Positions 14,501 through 26,500 of a stretch of 64,000 bases of DNA are shown here, in pieces. The notes below the pieces were generated by a model. The model saw only the letters and a list, made by a program, of their open reading frames with translations. It was not told where the DNA came from and ran no database searches. Where the stretch lies: assembly GCA_907165065.1 (NCBI GenBank), contig OU015538.1, positions 19,607,165-19,671,164 of the forward strand, given 5' to 3'. The DNA comes from Caprimulgus europaeus. Its lineage: Eukaryota > Chordata > Aves > Caprimulgiformes > Caprimulgidae. The translations under genes were made by a program, and so were the position numbers. How positions within the stretch are numbered: position 1 is the first letter of the stretch; each line of letters starts with the position of its first letter.

Positions 14501-17500
14501 AAGGTTTCAAGAGGCTGTTACATACTAGTCCAGCTGTGTCAGAAGCAATAACTAGGGAGATGGCTATCATCTGTCATGATAACCAAACTTACCACATCGA
14601 ACCTCCCAGATGATTGAGCTGTCAGTGTCACGTGTGCTGCTTTGGCAGTGATGTTGAGGTAATGGAAGAGCCTTTCCTTGCCTTCTCCTTCCTGCTGTAC
14701 CTGGTCCTTTTTTTTATCATTAGTATTCTTTCTGATTCTTCTGTTTAGTTTTCAAAAGGTGTGAGTTTGGTAGCATTTCCTGTAGAAGTAGGTATCTAAG
14801 CACCATCATATTAATTGTGTTTTCTCTCAGACTTTTGCTAGGTCTCAACTGTAGCACACTTCTAGTTTCTGCAGACTTTGGTAGTATCTCTTATTTCTAT
14901 TTATACAGAAAGGACTTTATAAAAGCATCTCCCAGAGGAACCAGTCCTTTTATATGAATCCTGCTGTTGCTCATTCCATTTTTTTTTTTCTTTTTTTCCC
15001 AAGTCCTACTTCTCCTGAGTAGGCTTTTTAAAATGTAGCCCTTTTCTGCAAGGCACCTTCTGTCTCTCACTTCATGACCTTTTAAAATATCAAGCACCTG
15101 GTGAGTGTCTTAGAGTACAGTTTCACTGTTTGACTGAGCTGATTTCACAGCACATCACTGTTCAAAGTGGGAGGTTTTCCTCCCTCCCCTCTCCCTGCCG
15201 GTGCACTGCAACCCCATCTGTGGCACTGGTGCTAGTATCTAATTGCAGGGTCATCCAGGTCAGGCATCTGACCTGTCAGACACATATTCTTCTGCTGAGT
15301 TTGGCTTGAGTGAGTTGAATGTACTTACTGGGGTTCATATGAGTGCCAGAGCCAGCTCAAAGCAGGCTGAGAGCGCTGAACAGGGTGGGACATGATGCTG
15401 TCCCCTCCGTCCCAGCACTGGATGGGTTATTTGGGCATGATGGTCACTCTAGATATCCAACACAAGATGTAGAAGAAATTTCTGCAAAAAGTTCAAAACC
15501 TCCAAGAATGTGGAAGTGCCTGTTTATTAAGAATGATCTTTGGGGAATTCTTTTTTCTTAGACTTTTAGTCCTGTGTCTTTTTTAATCAATAAAATGCAT
15601 AACACCTGTTGGTTAATAGAGTCTGGTTTGACAACATCTGGTTTCAGATTTGTGGATGCACTTTTCCCAGTTTGACTGCATAATTAGCCTTCAGGAGACA
15701 AGTTTAGGTGTGGGTACTCTAAAGCTGCTGTATACACACAGGTGTAAGACAAGAAAAAAGAGAAAAAGCTCCCACCTCTTAGGAAACTTCAGTTTCAAAT
15801 GTGAAGTTCTTTTGAAGAAAGAACCTGAGGGAACAGAAATAGAATGGGTAGAGTGGTAGAACTGCAGTTATGGCAATTACTGCCATTCACACAGTAAAAA
15901 GGCTAATCTCTATTTTGTTTAAAATGGAGAAGATCGTCTTTTAGATGCTCTGAATTTTGAATCTCTTTCCTTGATGCTTTGTTTTCCTTGCCCTGTCCTT
16001 CAACTGCCTCAAGAGAGAAATAAAAACTGTGCAGTTCTGCAGAAACTCTTCCTGGCCTGCTCAGCTATGCTGTAAAATGACGTAATCCTGACTGTTAATG
16101 AATTTTAATCTAGAAATATCCCCCTCTCAGTTATTAATGAGAATGTCTTTGGAAATGATGGAGTTCTGTGTTCTGTCATGGTGCCTCTGCAACTCCTTGG
16201 CCTTTATGAATGCATTGATTTTTGGTTTTTCAGAGGGTGTTGGAAGGATAACAAGGATTCAGAAATAGCAATGAAGATGCTGGTTAAAGAAGATTAAAAG
16301 GGGAAAATGACTTTTGTCCTTGCATTTAAGTCTTGAGTGTACTAACTGTGCTTAAATCATGTGTCATCTGATGTCTTAGCAGCGTGGTTGGTGTTTACAG
16401 TAGATATAACTTAGCACGATAACTATGACAAACGTTTGTCACATAGGTGTTGACTCTAGGTAAGCTGTGCTTGGCTTAGTTGTGAAGTTTTATTTCTTGA
16501 GGAGATTTTTTTTTAAATTTCTAATTAGAAATAGTTTTAGTGGTCTTAATAAAGTCTGAAACACAAAGTCATTAAGGTAACAGATCTTTGGATTATTTCT
16601 GCCCATCACCTTTCAGAAGCAGACATAGTAAATCATATGGTATGTAGCATGTGTATTTTGGGTGGGATTTTAAATGAAACTTAAGTTGTCTTTCTGTTAA
16701 TGTCTGGGCTGGTTCATGTGAGGTTTCAGGGGAACACTGCCCTGGAAGGAGAAACTCGCAGGGAAGTTGGTCTTGTATTTTCCCCCTGACCTGCAGCAAG
16801 ACTCCGTTGTAGCGATGGCCTCGATACCTTTGTGAATAGTGAACTACTTTGGAACCTCTGCTGTAGGTAGGTTAGCTGAATCTGCCTAGAGCTTCAACTT
16901 GGGGGCTCTGGCCTCTCTGTCTGGTGTGCATATTTTGGGAGAAAATACCTGAAATAAGTGGAGGTTCCTGTGCTGGATTTTGTTTTTTAAATTGCTCCTT
17001 CAGCATTGCCTATTTCAATAAAATTCTGGAGGTGGTGGCATTAAAGTGTTCCCCTTGGAATCCTGCATGTCACAGAGTACAGTAGACACTTTTTATCAGG
17101 CAGAGGAGCTGGTCTAATCCCTAACTGGTGTAAGACCTGCCACCAGTTGTGCTGGCCCATCTCTGGGCATAGAGAAGACAACTGGATTGTGTGGAGGAGA
17201 TACATCAATATTACTACTAAAGAAAATACTTTATTGGACTGTGTCTAAAAATCTTATGAAAACTGCTGCCACAGCCCACGTGCATTGGAGAAAAAGGTGG
17301 TTTAGAGCAGCTTTTAAAGTAAAATGAGCACTAACAGGGATTAAAAGTACCTAAATTTGTTGTAAAACTATACCAACATTAATTTGCAAAGTGCTCTTCA
17401 TCTGTTCCCATTCCTCCCCTCTCCTGGAAGGGCAGAGGGAAGAGAACTGTGTACTTCAGTCAAGTTGTTCAGGGTAGGTCTGAGTAAGATAGTCTTCAGC

Positions 17501-20500
17501 AAGAGGCTGACAAACCAACCTGAAGATCTCTGCAGGACTGAATCATGAATGCTGCCTTTGTTCATTCCTTCTACATCACTTGGATAATCAGTTAATGTTT
17601 TTCCTCCTCCTGTGAAATATTTCACCACATATCTCAAGGTGTTTTGCTTTGTTAATGTTTACATTAGACAATAATAACATGCAGAGCATGCCATGACCTT
17701 TTTGCTGTGAACAGCGCCTCTTCAGTACTCCCAACAGCAATCTTTCAGTCAATGCAAAGGGAAGGCAAGTCTTACCATAGTTTCAGATAAAATACATCTT
17801 TTTATTATATGGTATGCTGCACCTAAATTCCACAAATCACCTAGGCTTATTGGATGCTGTGATCCTGCAGGCTGGAAGGAACGTCTTGTCTGGACAGCAG
17901 TTGGGAAAGCAGACTTCCTAGTCAAATATCAGAGAATCCCAGACTGGTCTGGGTTGAAAGGGACCTTAAAGCTCATCCAGTTCCAACCCCCCTGCCAGCA
18001 GCAGGGACACCTTCCACTAGCCCAGGTTGCTCAAAGCCTCATCCAACCTGGCCTTGAACACTTCCAGGGAGGAAGTGTTTATGTGTTTATGAGGAAGATG
18101 TTAATAGTTTAAATAAGAATCGTGATAATTACTGTCTAAAAATCAGTTAGGCTGAACATTCACTATTCAACAAACTAATTAAAAAATCTCAAGGAGAAGG
18201 GTAAGGTGTCAGTTTGTGTGGATTGGAGGTTGGTTTTGGAAATTGTGGAGTGAGATAACTGGAGTTTAGAGTGTAATTTTTGTCTGGACAATCTATTGCA
18301 CTGATCTCTTTTTTCTTTTTTCTCTGTTCCTAGCTGTGGTTTAGAAACACATATTAACAGAATAGATGTAATTTTGGCTGAGTGTTAAAGCAGTTCCAGC
18401 TCTTCCCAAGCTGTGGTACTATGAAATATTTATCAGTCCTGCTTCTATTGTAGCAAACTTCAAGCTTACCCAGCCACTGGGAAAAGATGCAAAAAGTCTC
18501 TCTTCCAGAGATCGGTTTGTGCCCGAGTAGTCTGTTAGCAGTGATAGTTTAAGGGTGCCTTCAGATGCTGTTTGTTCCCAAGCACCTTTTTGCCTGAAGG
18601 CTGTGCAGCTTGCTGCTGTAGCTTCTGCTCTGTGAGTGAAGTTGGCAGTAGCATCTCACTGCTGACCATGTGCTTTGCTAGGGCCCTTCAGGTACACTTC
18701 ATCCTGAGAAGATTGAAGGTATCTTGTGGTGGGTACTTACCTACTGATGTCATGGGGGGAGAACTGTCAAGACTTGGGGAAAGCAGTGCCTAGAAACCAG
18801 CTCTCTGAATCACTCTGGTAATTAGAGCTACCAGCTGCCTTCTATTTTTTTTGTCCAGGGAGAATCCTGTATGACCTGGAAGTCTTTGGGGCTTTTTTGG
18901 GTGGAAGTGCATGCAGTGTGCCTGTCCTTTCAAAGATGCTTCTGATTGCACTGTTCCTGCACAGGCAACTACACTGTGTACGTGCATCAGTGTCTAGGCA
19001 AAGCAGCAGGCTTGGTGCTGTAGCAGGAGACTGGATATCATGAAATGGGGCACAGCTTTGTGCCAGTTGTGAAACCAGAACTGAAAACCTCAAACTGAAG
19101 GAACATGTAATCTGGTGTAGCTTTGATGAGGCTAAATATGCTGGTGGTGTTAAGGGAAAATATAGACCTTCAGAATTTGTGTATGGCAAATGAAATCAAG
19201 AAAAAATAAACTGAAGAATAAGGTAATATTAAATGGTACAGATGGGAAAGGGGGAACAGATGTAGAATGATTGATTCAGAAATAACTATTATTATGTACC
19301 ATTAAGATCTTGAGATATGAATTGATAGTCCTCTGCAAAAATTGGTTAGACATTTAGTGTCAAAGTTCAGAGAGCTGGGTGCTGACATCATTAGGAATGG
19401 GGAATAAAACAAAACAGTATGCTTATATAGAAGAATCTAGGATTTGTTCACACCTTGAATGCTGTATGCACTTCTAATCTTCCCATTCCTCCCAAAATAT
19501 AGCAGAGAAGCAGTAACAGTGATCAAAGGCATGGGACAGCCAGGTAGTGACCAACCAAATGGGCTGTATTTCTTCAGACTTGAGAAGAGTTGAATGGGAG
19601 GGAGTGGAGATGCCATTACAGACTCATTTGTTCCAGTATAAGAGTAGATATCAAATGAAGCTAGTCTTAGATTGGCTCAGAAGGAGATTGGACATGTTTA
19701 TTTAGAGTAACTTAAAGAAGTGCCTCCAATTTATAAGATACTGAGGTTGCTCAGTGTGTTGGAGGGAAGTGTCACTGTTTGTCCTATTCTACTTTCTACT
19801 AAACTAAAGAACCTTGAAAATGTGTAAAAGGAGTATTGCTCTATGAGATTTCTTGCTGTTTCTCCATGATAGAGTTTCTGTGACTAAAATTGGTGAGAGG
19901 TCTGTTTGCTAGAAATAGCCATTAACTTAGAACATTTCATCACAGAGCATCAGTGCTGAACTGTTGATTTTATATAATTTCACTGCAATTTAAATAAACC
20001 TAGCTTTCTGTTAACAACGTAGTGCTCAGCTGCAGCATAAATGCAATAGTTATTTATATTAAAACTCTAGTTCTTTCATTTTTTTAACCTGCCTTTTATT
20101 AACAATCTGAAGATTGTGTATGACTTTTGTGCATGTGGCCGGAAACATTTTCAACTGATGCATAAAATCTGATCTAAAAAAGCTGGCTCTAATAAAAGGC
20201 AGGATAAGGACACTCCACTGCAATGCAATTATTCATACCAATTATAGACACCAGATTTGCACCACAAATATTGCATGCACAGTGGGTATTATGAAGGGCT
20301 CGGCAAAGGGCCAGGAATGTCTATAATAAACTGGGTCATCTCTTATAAGAATGTTGTTATTACACTTGAGGGGTCAGGGGATAAGCAGGGTTTAACCCTG
20401 CGCTCAGCAGAACTGCTGATTCAATTTGCTCACAAGGATTGCTTCTCATTGGGAGTTGATAGTCTGTTTTCTCCTGGAAAAAGCTTCACTCTGCTTTTCA

Positions 20501-23500
20501 AACTCTGGAGAACAGGACTGGTAAATGTAAAGAATTCAGCCAACAGTTAACACTGCCAAAGATAAAGCTCAGCCTCGAATCAGGAAGCAGTGGATCTGAA
20601 GGGAGGAAATGAGAATTGTATTTATAATAGTTGTTAGAATGAAGTATAAATAAGAACTGAATTACTGACTTGTCTTCAGCTATGGAAAGTATTGTGCTAA
20701 ATATGATGCTTTTCAGTATTATATTTTAATACTTTTTTTCTGTGCTGATACATAACCATCAATGTTACAATATTGGTAGGACTATGGGCTTTTTCTCTTG
20801 TTTCCTCCGTTCCTCTGATGATACTGAGCATGAGGAGGCTATTAATAAATTGATGGAAATGTAGGTAGATGTTTAATGTAGAAATTCTACCCTTTGCTTT
20901 CTCACAGAAGACACTGGCTTTTGTAGAATGTCATTTTGTCATTTTTGAGCAGCCTATAATGCAGGAGTCAAACTTACATAGAATTTTTGTCAAGGGGATG
21001 ATCGTGTAATTGAAGATAGTTTGTGATTTCCCAAAGAAACTCGTAGAAAGGCATATGACACAGTCAGTTACACAAAGGTAGTTAGTCTGGATCTGAACTT
21101 TGGACAAGCTGAGTGTGATTTCCATCTAATGAGTGTAAAGCTGGAGGCTGATCCTGTTTGGGTGGTGCAGCAAGTGAGAGCAGTGCAAGCACACAGTCTG
21201 CCTTTGCGCTCTCGGGTACCTAAAGCAGCTCACAGTCACGGAGCGCGAGCCTGCAGGCAGACAGCTCCTGCGGTTCACGTACTGCACAGTGACCTGCTGC
21301 CCTCTGAGTAACTCCTTAGTGAATCAGAGCCCTTAAATGCCAAGAATCTATCTTTTGAGGCACTGGTAAAATTTCAAGTCCAGTAACTGGATAGATCCTG
21401 TCTGTCATTGCTGCCAAGACCGACCAGCTGTGTTACAGTCATCACTTACACTGCCCAAATGTACCTCTCTGAAGACGGTGCTTTCAGCTCCTCAGAGCCT
21501 CAATTCCTACCTGCTTGGCTGTGTTCAGTAGGTTACTCAGTGCTGAGCATGGTGGAAAAAATAGCAAAAATGAGATACAGACTCCAGAGTAGAAAAGTTC
21601 AAGTGAGGTGAGAAGTAGGAATTGGAGAAGACGCGGAGTTTGCTGGGGTGGATTGAGACAGGCATCTCAGTAAGACTGCTCTCCTCAACCCTGAGGGGGC
21701 CCTGACTTCATCCCATCTTCTATTTACATGCACTTGTTTTTCCCCCTTGGTTTTGTTCCTGTTTTCTGGACTCTTTCATGTGGTGTGTGTTGTGGGTTTT
21801 TTGTTTTTTCTTTCATATCATTTGACTGAAAAAACTTGTTCTCCGTTTCCTTCTCTGACCTCTGATCGGTATCAGTGCGATTCACGTGCTGCTGCACGAG
21901 CTCTTCGGGAGCAGGTAAAGCAAATGTACCTGGTGTGGCAGTAACTGCAACAGCAACAAAAAAGCAAAAATACATCTTGTCATCTGAAACACTAGGAATT
22001 ATTTTTGACAAGGAGGCAAAACAAAACTTTATGTTCTTTCCCCAGCTCCCTCCTCCACAGTAGGTGGTTGCAAAAGATTTCTTTGGGAATGTAGCTACAG
22101 GAGAGTTCCCCAAACTTTAAAACATCTGCTTTGATCTAAGCTGGTGAGACTGACTCTAAAACCCTGGTCTCGCAGCAAAATTATGTAGCAGTTGTGAGGT
22201 GAAAACCATTGAATTGTGATTTATCTAATAAGAATTTTATTAATACATTCATAGTAGATCATCAGAGTTAATATACATCCACCTAAAATTGAAAAGATAT
22301 GACACTACTTTTTTTTTTAAGTGAAATTTTTGGAGGCCAGATGGTTTTGCTAAACACTGCTTTCTCCACTTAAAATCCTTGTATTTGGTAAGTGAAAACT
22401 GAGCAGTCTCTGCACCCTTCAGCCCGTGGGTAACTCTGTGGTCAGTTATTGTGTGTCTTTTGTCTAATGTGGGTTGCTTTTGCATATTGCAAATATAAAG
22501 CTTTTTTCTTAGGGGGTATTCTTGCCCTGTATTCTTTCAGCAGAAGAAGCATTTTCTCAGATAACTGGAAAATCATGTGGCAAGCAGAAATCTGAACTTA
22601 CTCCAGCATCAGCTGCTTTCTTTGGGTTTTGCTCTAATTTGGCCATTCAGCAAACCAGACTAACTGGAGTTGCTCCCTTACATCTGCAGTAAGAGCAGGC
22701 AGATTTCCTTTTGCTTCTCTCACTTCACCCCTCCACTGGGGAAGGGGAATTTCCATGAACTGTTCCACAGAGTTTCTTTAAACTGTGCATGCTAAATGTG
22801 AAGATGTTTTCTATTTTATGTTCCTGGTAAGTGCAGATCGCAGTAAGCTGCATGAGCAGCGCATTCTTGCAGCAGTGTTGTCAAGTGTGAATTCTCCAGA
22901 ACCAACAGCAAATATTACTTATTTATTCATGTTTAGAAAATGCTCAGTATACTTCAGAAGGTGAAGTTGCCCTGAGCCTTCAGGAAAGCAGGACAGGCCC
23001 GAGTGACTTGCTTCTCCGTGTAGTCTGAGTGTTGCTATCACTCTGCTTTCTGCCTTCCCTTTCCTCAGCGCTGGGCTGCCGTTCCCCAACTGCAGAGCAA
23101 GGGCTCTTCCCATCACTTTCAGAAGTTCCAGGCTATTTTGCCAACATCTGTAAAAGGAGATATTGCTGCAGCGATTCAGGAGATAACTACTTTTGTTCTT
23201 TGAAAATGGCTTGGAGGTAGGAGGAGCTCAGGTCAGGCGTAGAGGGAAAACCGGCATGAATGGCCGTGAGGGATTGAACTTTGCTCAGCAGGCTGCACTT
23301 GAGGTGAAGTCCACTCACTGCACTTTGCTTATCCCGGAGCAGCCTTGAAAGGTGCCAACTGGATTCCTTTTAGATTAAAATAGACCATAGTGTGCCATCT
23401 GGGAGTGCATCTCGTGTGCTGCAGCTGCTCCGGGGTGCTCGGTGTGCAGGACCGGAGGGGAGCTGCTCTGGGGCAGCGTGCGCGGTGTGTCCATGGGCTC

Positions 23501-26500
23501 TGCGTGCTGCCCACCTCGCTCTGCACAGGAGAGCCTGGGGCCCTGCACTCCCTGCAGGAGGTGTCAGCAAATGGGCAGGCAGGATGGAAACAGCTTCTCT
23601 AATTCTGGACTTGAATGTATGAAACTATAGCCAAGGAAAAAAATCTTGAGTGCCTGGTAGCCATTAATAATGGACTTTGTTTGAAAATAACTGGTACATT
23701 TTTTTGTACAGGGATTATTGTAAAGAGACAAGATTTTGATACTCCTGTTTTATATTCATGTACTCAAGTAGGAGACTCAAGTGCTTCTAACATTTTGAGA
23801 AACAGTAATTTTTAAAAGAAGAAAATAGCAAGGATTACCATATTCTGATAAAGATTAACAAAAATTTAAATTGATAACCATACCAGATTGTAAAATAATT
23901 CTAGTTCTGCAAAATTTATTTTTACTCCATTTTAAAGTTATTTCATTCTAACCTCGAACAGTTTTAAAATTAACATACCCAGATTTTGGGTACTAAAATA
24001 ATGATTTATGTCATACAAAATTCAGCTGTTGAAATACTGACAAATTTGGCACATGTGGCCACTACTTACTAGTGCAGAATTTCCTCTTGCATTTAAGCAG
24101 GAGAGAGGACAAACACGGGTTGGTATAAAGAAGATTTTACTGAAAATTCTGTGCTAAAAACTTGTGATAAAGCTTTTATGTTCTACTAGTGAAGGATACT
24201 GTATGCCCACAACAGCTCAAGAAGTGGTGGGATGTCTAGGATTTGTTTCTCAGGGTTCCTCCTTATATCAGTTATCCACTGTCACCTATTTTGATAAATA
24301 TACACAAAGAGTTAGGCAACTTGCAAATAAACAGTGGAACCAATTTAAACTCTGAAGCTTACCAAATAAACATTAAAGTATTCCCTTTAGGAACTCTGAG
24401 TCCTTTGAATTATGCATGTATTGTAGTTTGCAGTAAGATAAAAGAACTTTGGTTGGGGGAGGGTGAGAAACTTGAAAAGCCGTAAGAAATAATTGACGTG
24501 TGTTGGGTGGGGAGAGTAAACAGCACAAGGGGACAAAAGTTATTTTCAGTAAGGCCTTACAGAATGAGATAAAACAAATTTAAAAAATCAGGTGATGAAG
24601 TTGAAACAAAGCCAAAGTGCTTTAAACTTGCATTAGCACTGCCATTGCCTTTAAAACAAATCCCAGGGAACCCTGTACTGCCCTGGATAAAAAAACAAAC
24701 CTAAAAAAGAAAAAAATTCTTAAGGGAGAGTTAAAAGAGCAGAAGAGCCATTGAAACAGTACAACATGTGTGTATTACTGTATGCCAGACCTCTGGAAAT
24801 TAACTGAAGAGCACAAGCAGAATTTTTAAACACCTAACAGTATTTTATTATTTTTTTTATCTTACAGTTACAGGACCGCACACAATTTAGTGACCGAGAC
24901 TTAGCTACCCTAAAGAAATACTGGGACAATGGCATGACCAGCCTGGGCTCAGTCTGCAGAGAGAAAATTGAAGCTGTGGCTGCTGAGTTAAATGTTGACT
25001 GTGAAATAGTGCGGGTAAGAAATCTAGAGTCTTCCCCTATCTTGTCACAGAAGGAAAAATAGGACAGATGAAAGCCTTTAAAAATTTTATGAGGAAGCTT
25101 GAAATAGATTTCACATACTACATAATGAATGACCATGTTGGGAAGTGCTCTCTTGCTCTTTCTGCAGTCTATATATAGAAAAAAGCCCTCAGGTAAGAGT
25201 CTTATTGATCAGCAGCAGGAGTAGCACTACGAACCGTCTGACATTCTTTTTAGACTTGAGTAAGATTTTAAGTAAAAGTGTTACTGGTTTTAGGTGTATC
25301 CTAGAAGACTGAAATGTGCTATTTATATTGCTATTAAGAAACAAAAAAGCCTTTCTAAAGATATAGGGGAAATATTTCTCATTAATGCAAGTGCAAACAT
25401 ATGAAAGAAAATGCTCAAAAATATGAAAAAAAAAATTGCCAAGACTGTCTTGAAGCCAGGTTGAGATTTTCCAGAGGGCAAAGTGCGCTGCGAAGAATTC
25501 TGGATTGCTTCAGTTTGATGGGTGTCACTGAGGAGGGATTGCTTTAGAAAGTACAAGCTTAGTGTAGATAACCTGATTCCTGAGAACCACTCCACATCAC
25601 CTCTTCCAGAGGCTGGGAAGTTTGGTCCAGCATCAGTTGTTGCCACTGTATTCCCAACTACCAGACATATGTCATCATTCTGACACTGTGGGTGTCTCAT
25701 TTGCTCAGTGGTTCCATTCTTTGGAACACAGTCCAACTGTCTTGGCAGTCAGTACAAAAACATGATTAGAATCTTCCTTTCCCTCATAACGGGCACGACA
25801 ATTGTGACAAGTCGTTTCAGCCTTTGTCCTCTTTTTCCACCTCTTTCTTTCAATTCTGATGTCACAACAAAAGTGGAACTGGGAGCCCTTATTTGAAACT
25901 CTTTTGTGGAGATCTCTCTCGGGTTGGTATGTCAAAATGGGACCAAAATTACACTAATCTGGTTATTTACTTGCTTGTTTTCCTGAGCATATGTGAATTA
26001 TGAAAGAATGAAATTTTAGTTTTGGAGGCTCAAGAGAATTACTCTTTTCTCTGTAGAGAACAAAGCTGTTCCATGTTTTCCAAGCTCTTCCGTTTGCTTT
26101 CTGAAAGGTGAAGCTGTTTCCACTGACAGCATCTCAAAGTGGACTCCTGGAGATGAAATACGTTATTCACAGGACAGTAAGACTGACGCTCATGCTTCAC
26201 CTCCCTTACTTTGTTCCCTGAAGAACACCCTTACTGGCACACACAGGGTGACAGGATGAAGTTCTGTACACATCTTTCAATAGCATCTGCTCAAAATGCT
26301 TTTGTCTTCAGGGCAGATGTACTAGGATCTGCTCAACTCCATAAGACTCTCTGACATGGCCTATGTTAGAACGTACACACACAAGTGAACAAAAAGATTT
26401 ATTTTCTTCATAGTAACTGGTGTTGTTACCAGCATCTGTCCTCTGCTTCCTCTCTATGGCAGACTTGAAATTGTAGCAAGAATCAGGTGGAAGTTGGTCC

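Larger units (their letters stand above)
13803..24867 (+). other. HDX: HDX intron 4
   Basis: The longest intron in the window, 11.1 kb, phase 0, donor GTAAGT and acceptor ATCTTACAG. It contains an antisense CR1 at 17919-18075, an old degraded sense CR1 at about 19430-19760, and a possible conserved non-coding stretch at about 20100-20560. The rest looks like unique AT-rich intronic DNA, with a locally GC-richer patch at 23400-23580 that I cannot assign. Confidence 0.85.

Noticed and set aside
21724-22113. 129-codon minus-strand frame in HDX intron 4
   Set aside because: It shows no recognisable domain, has competing frames on the opposite strand, and lies in an intron. Nothing supports a gene.
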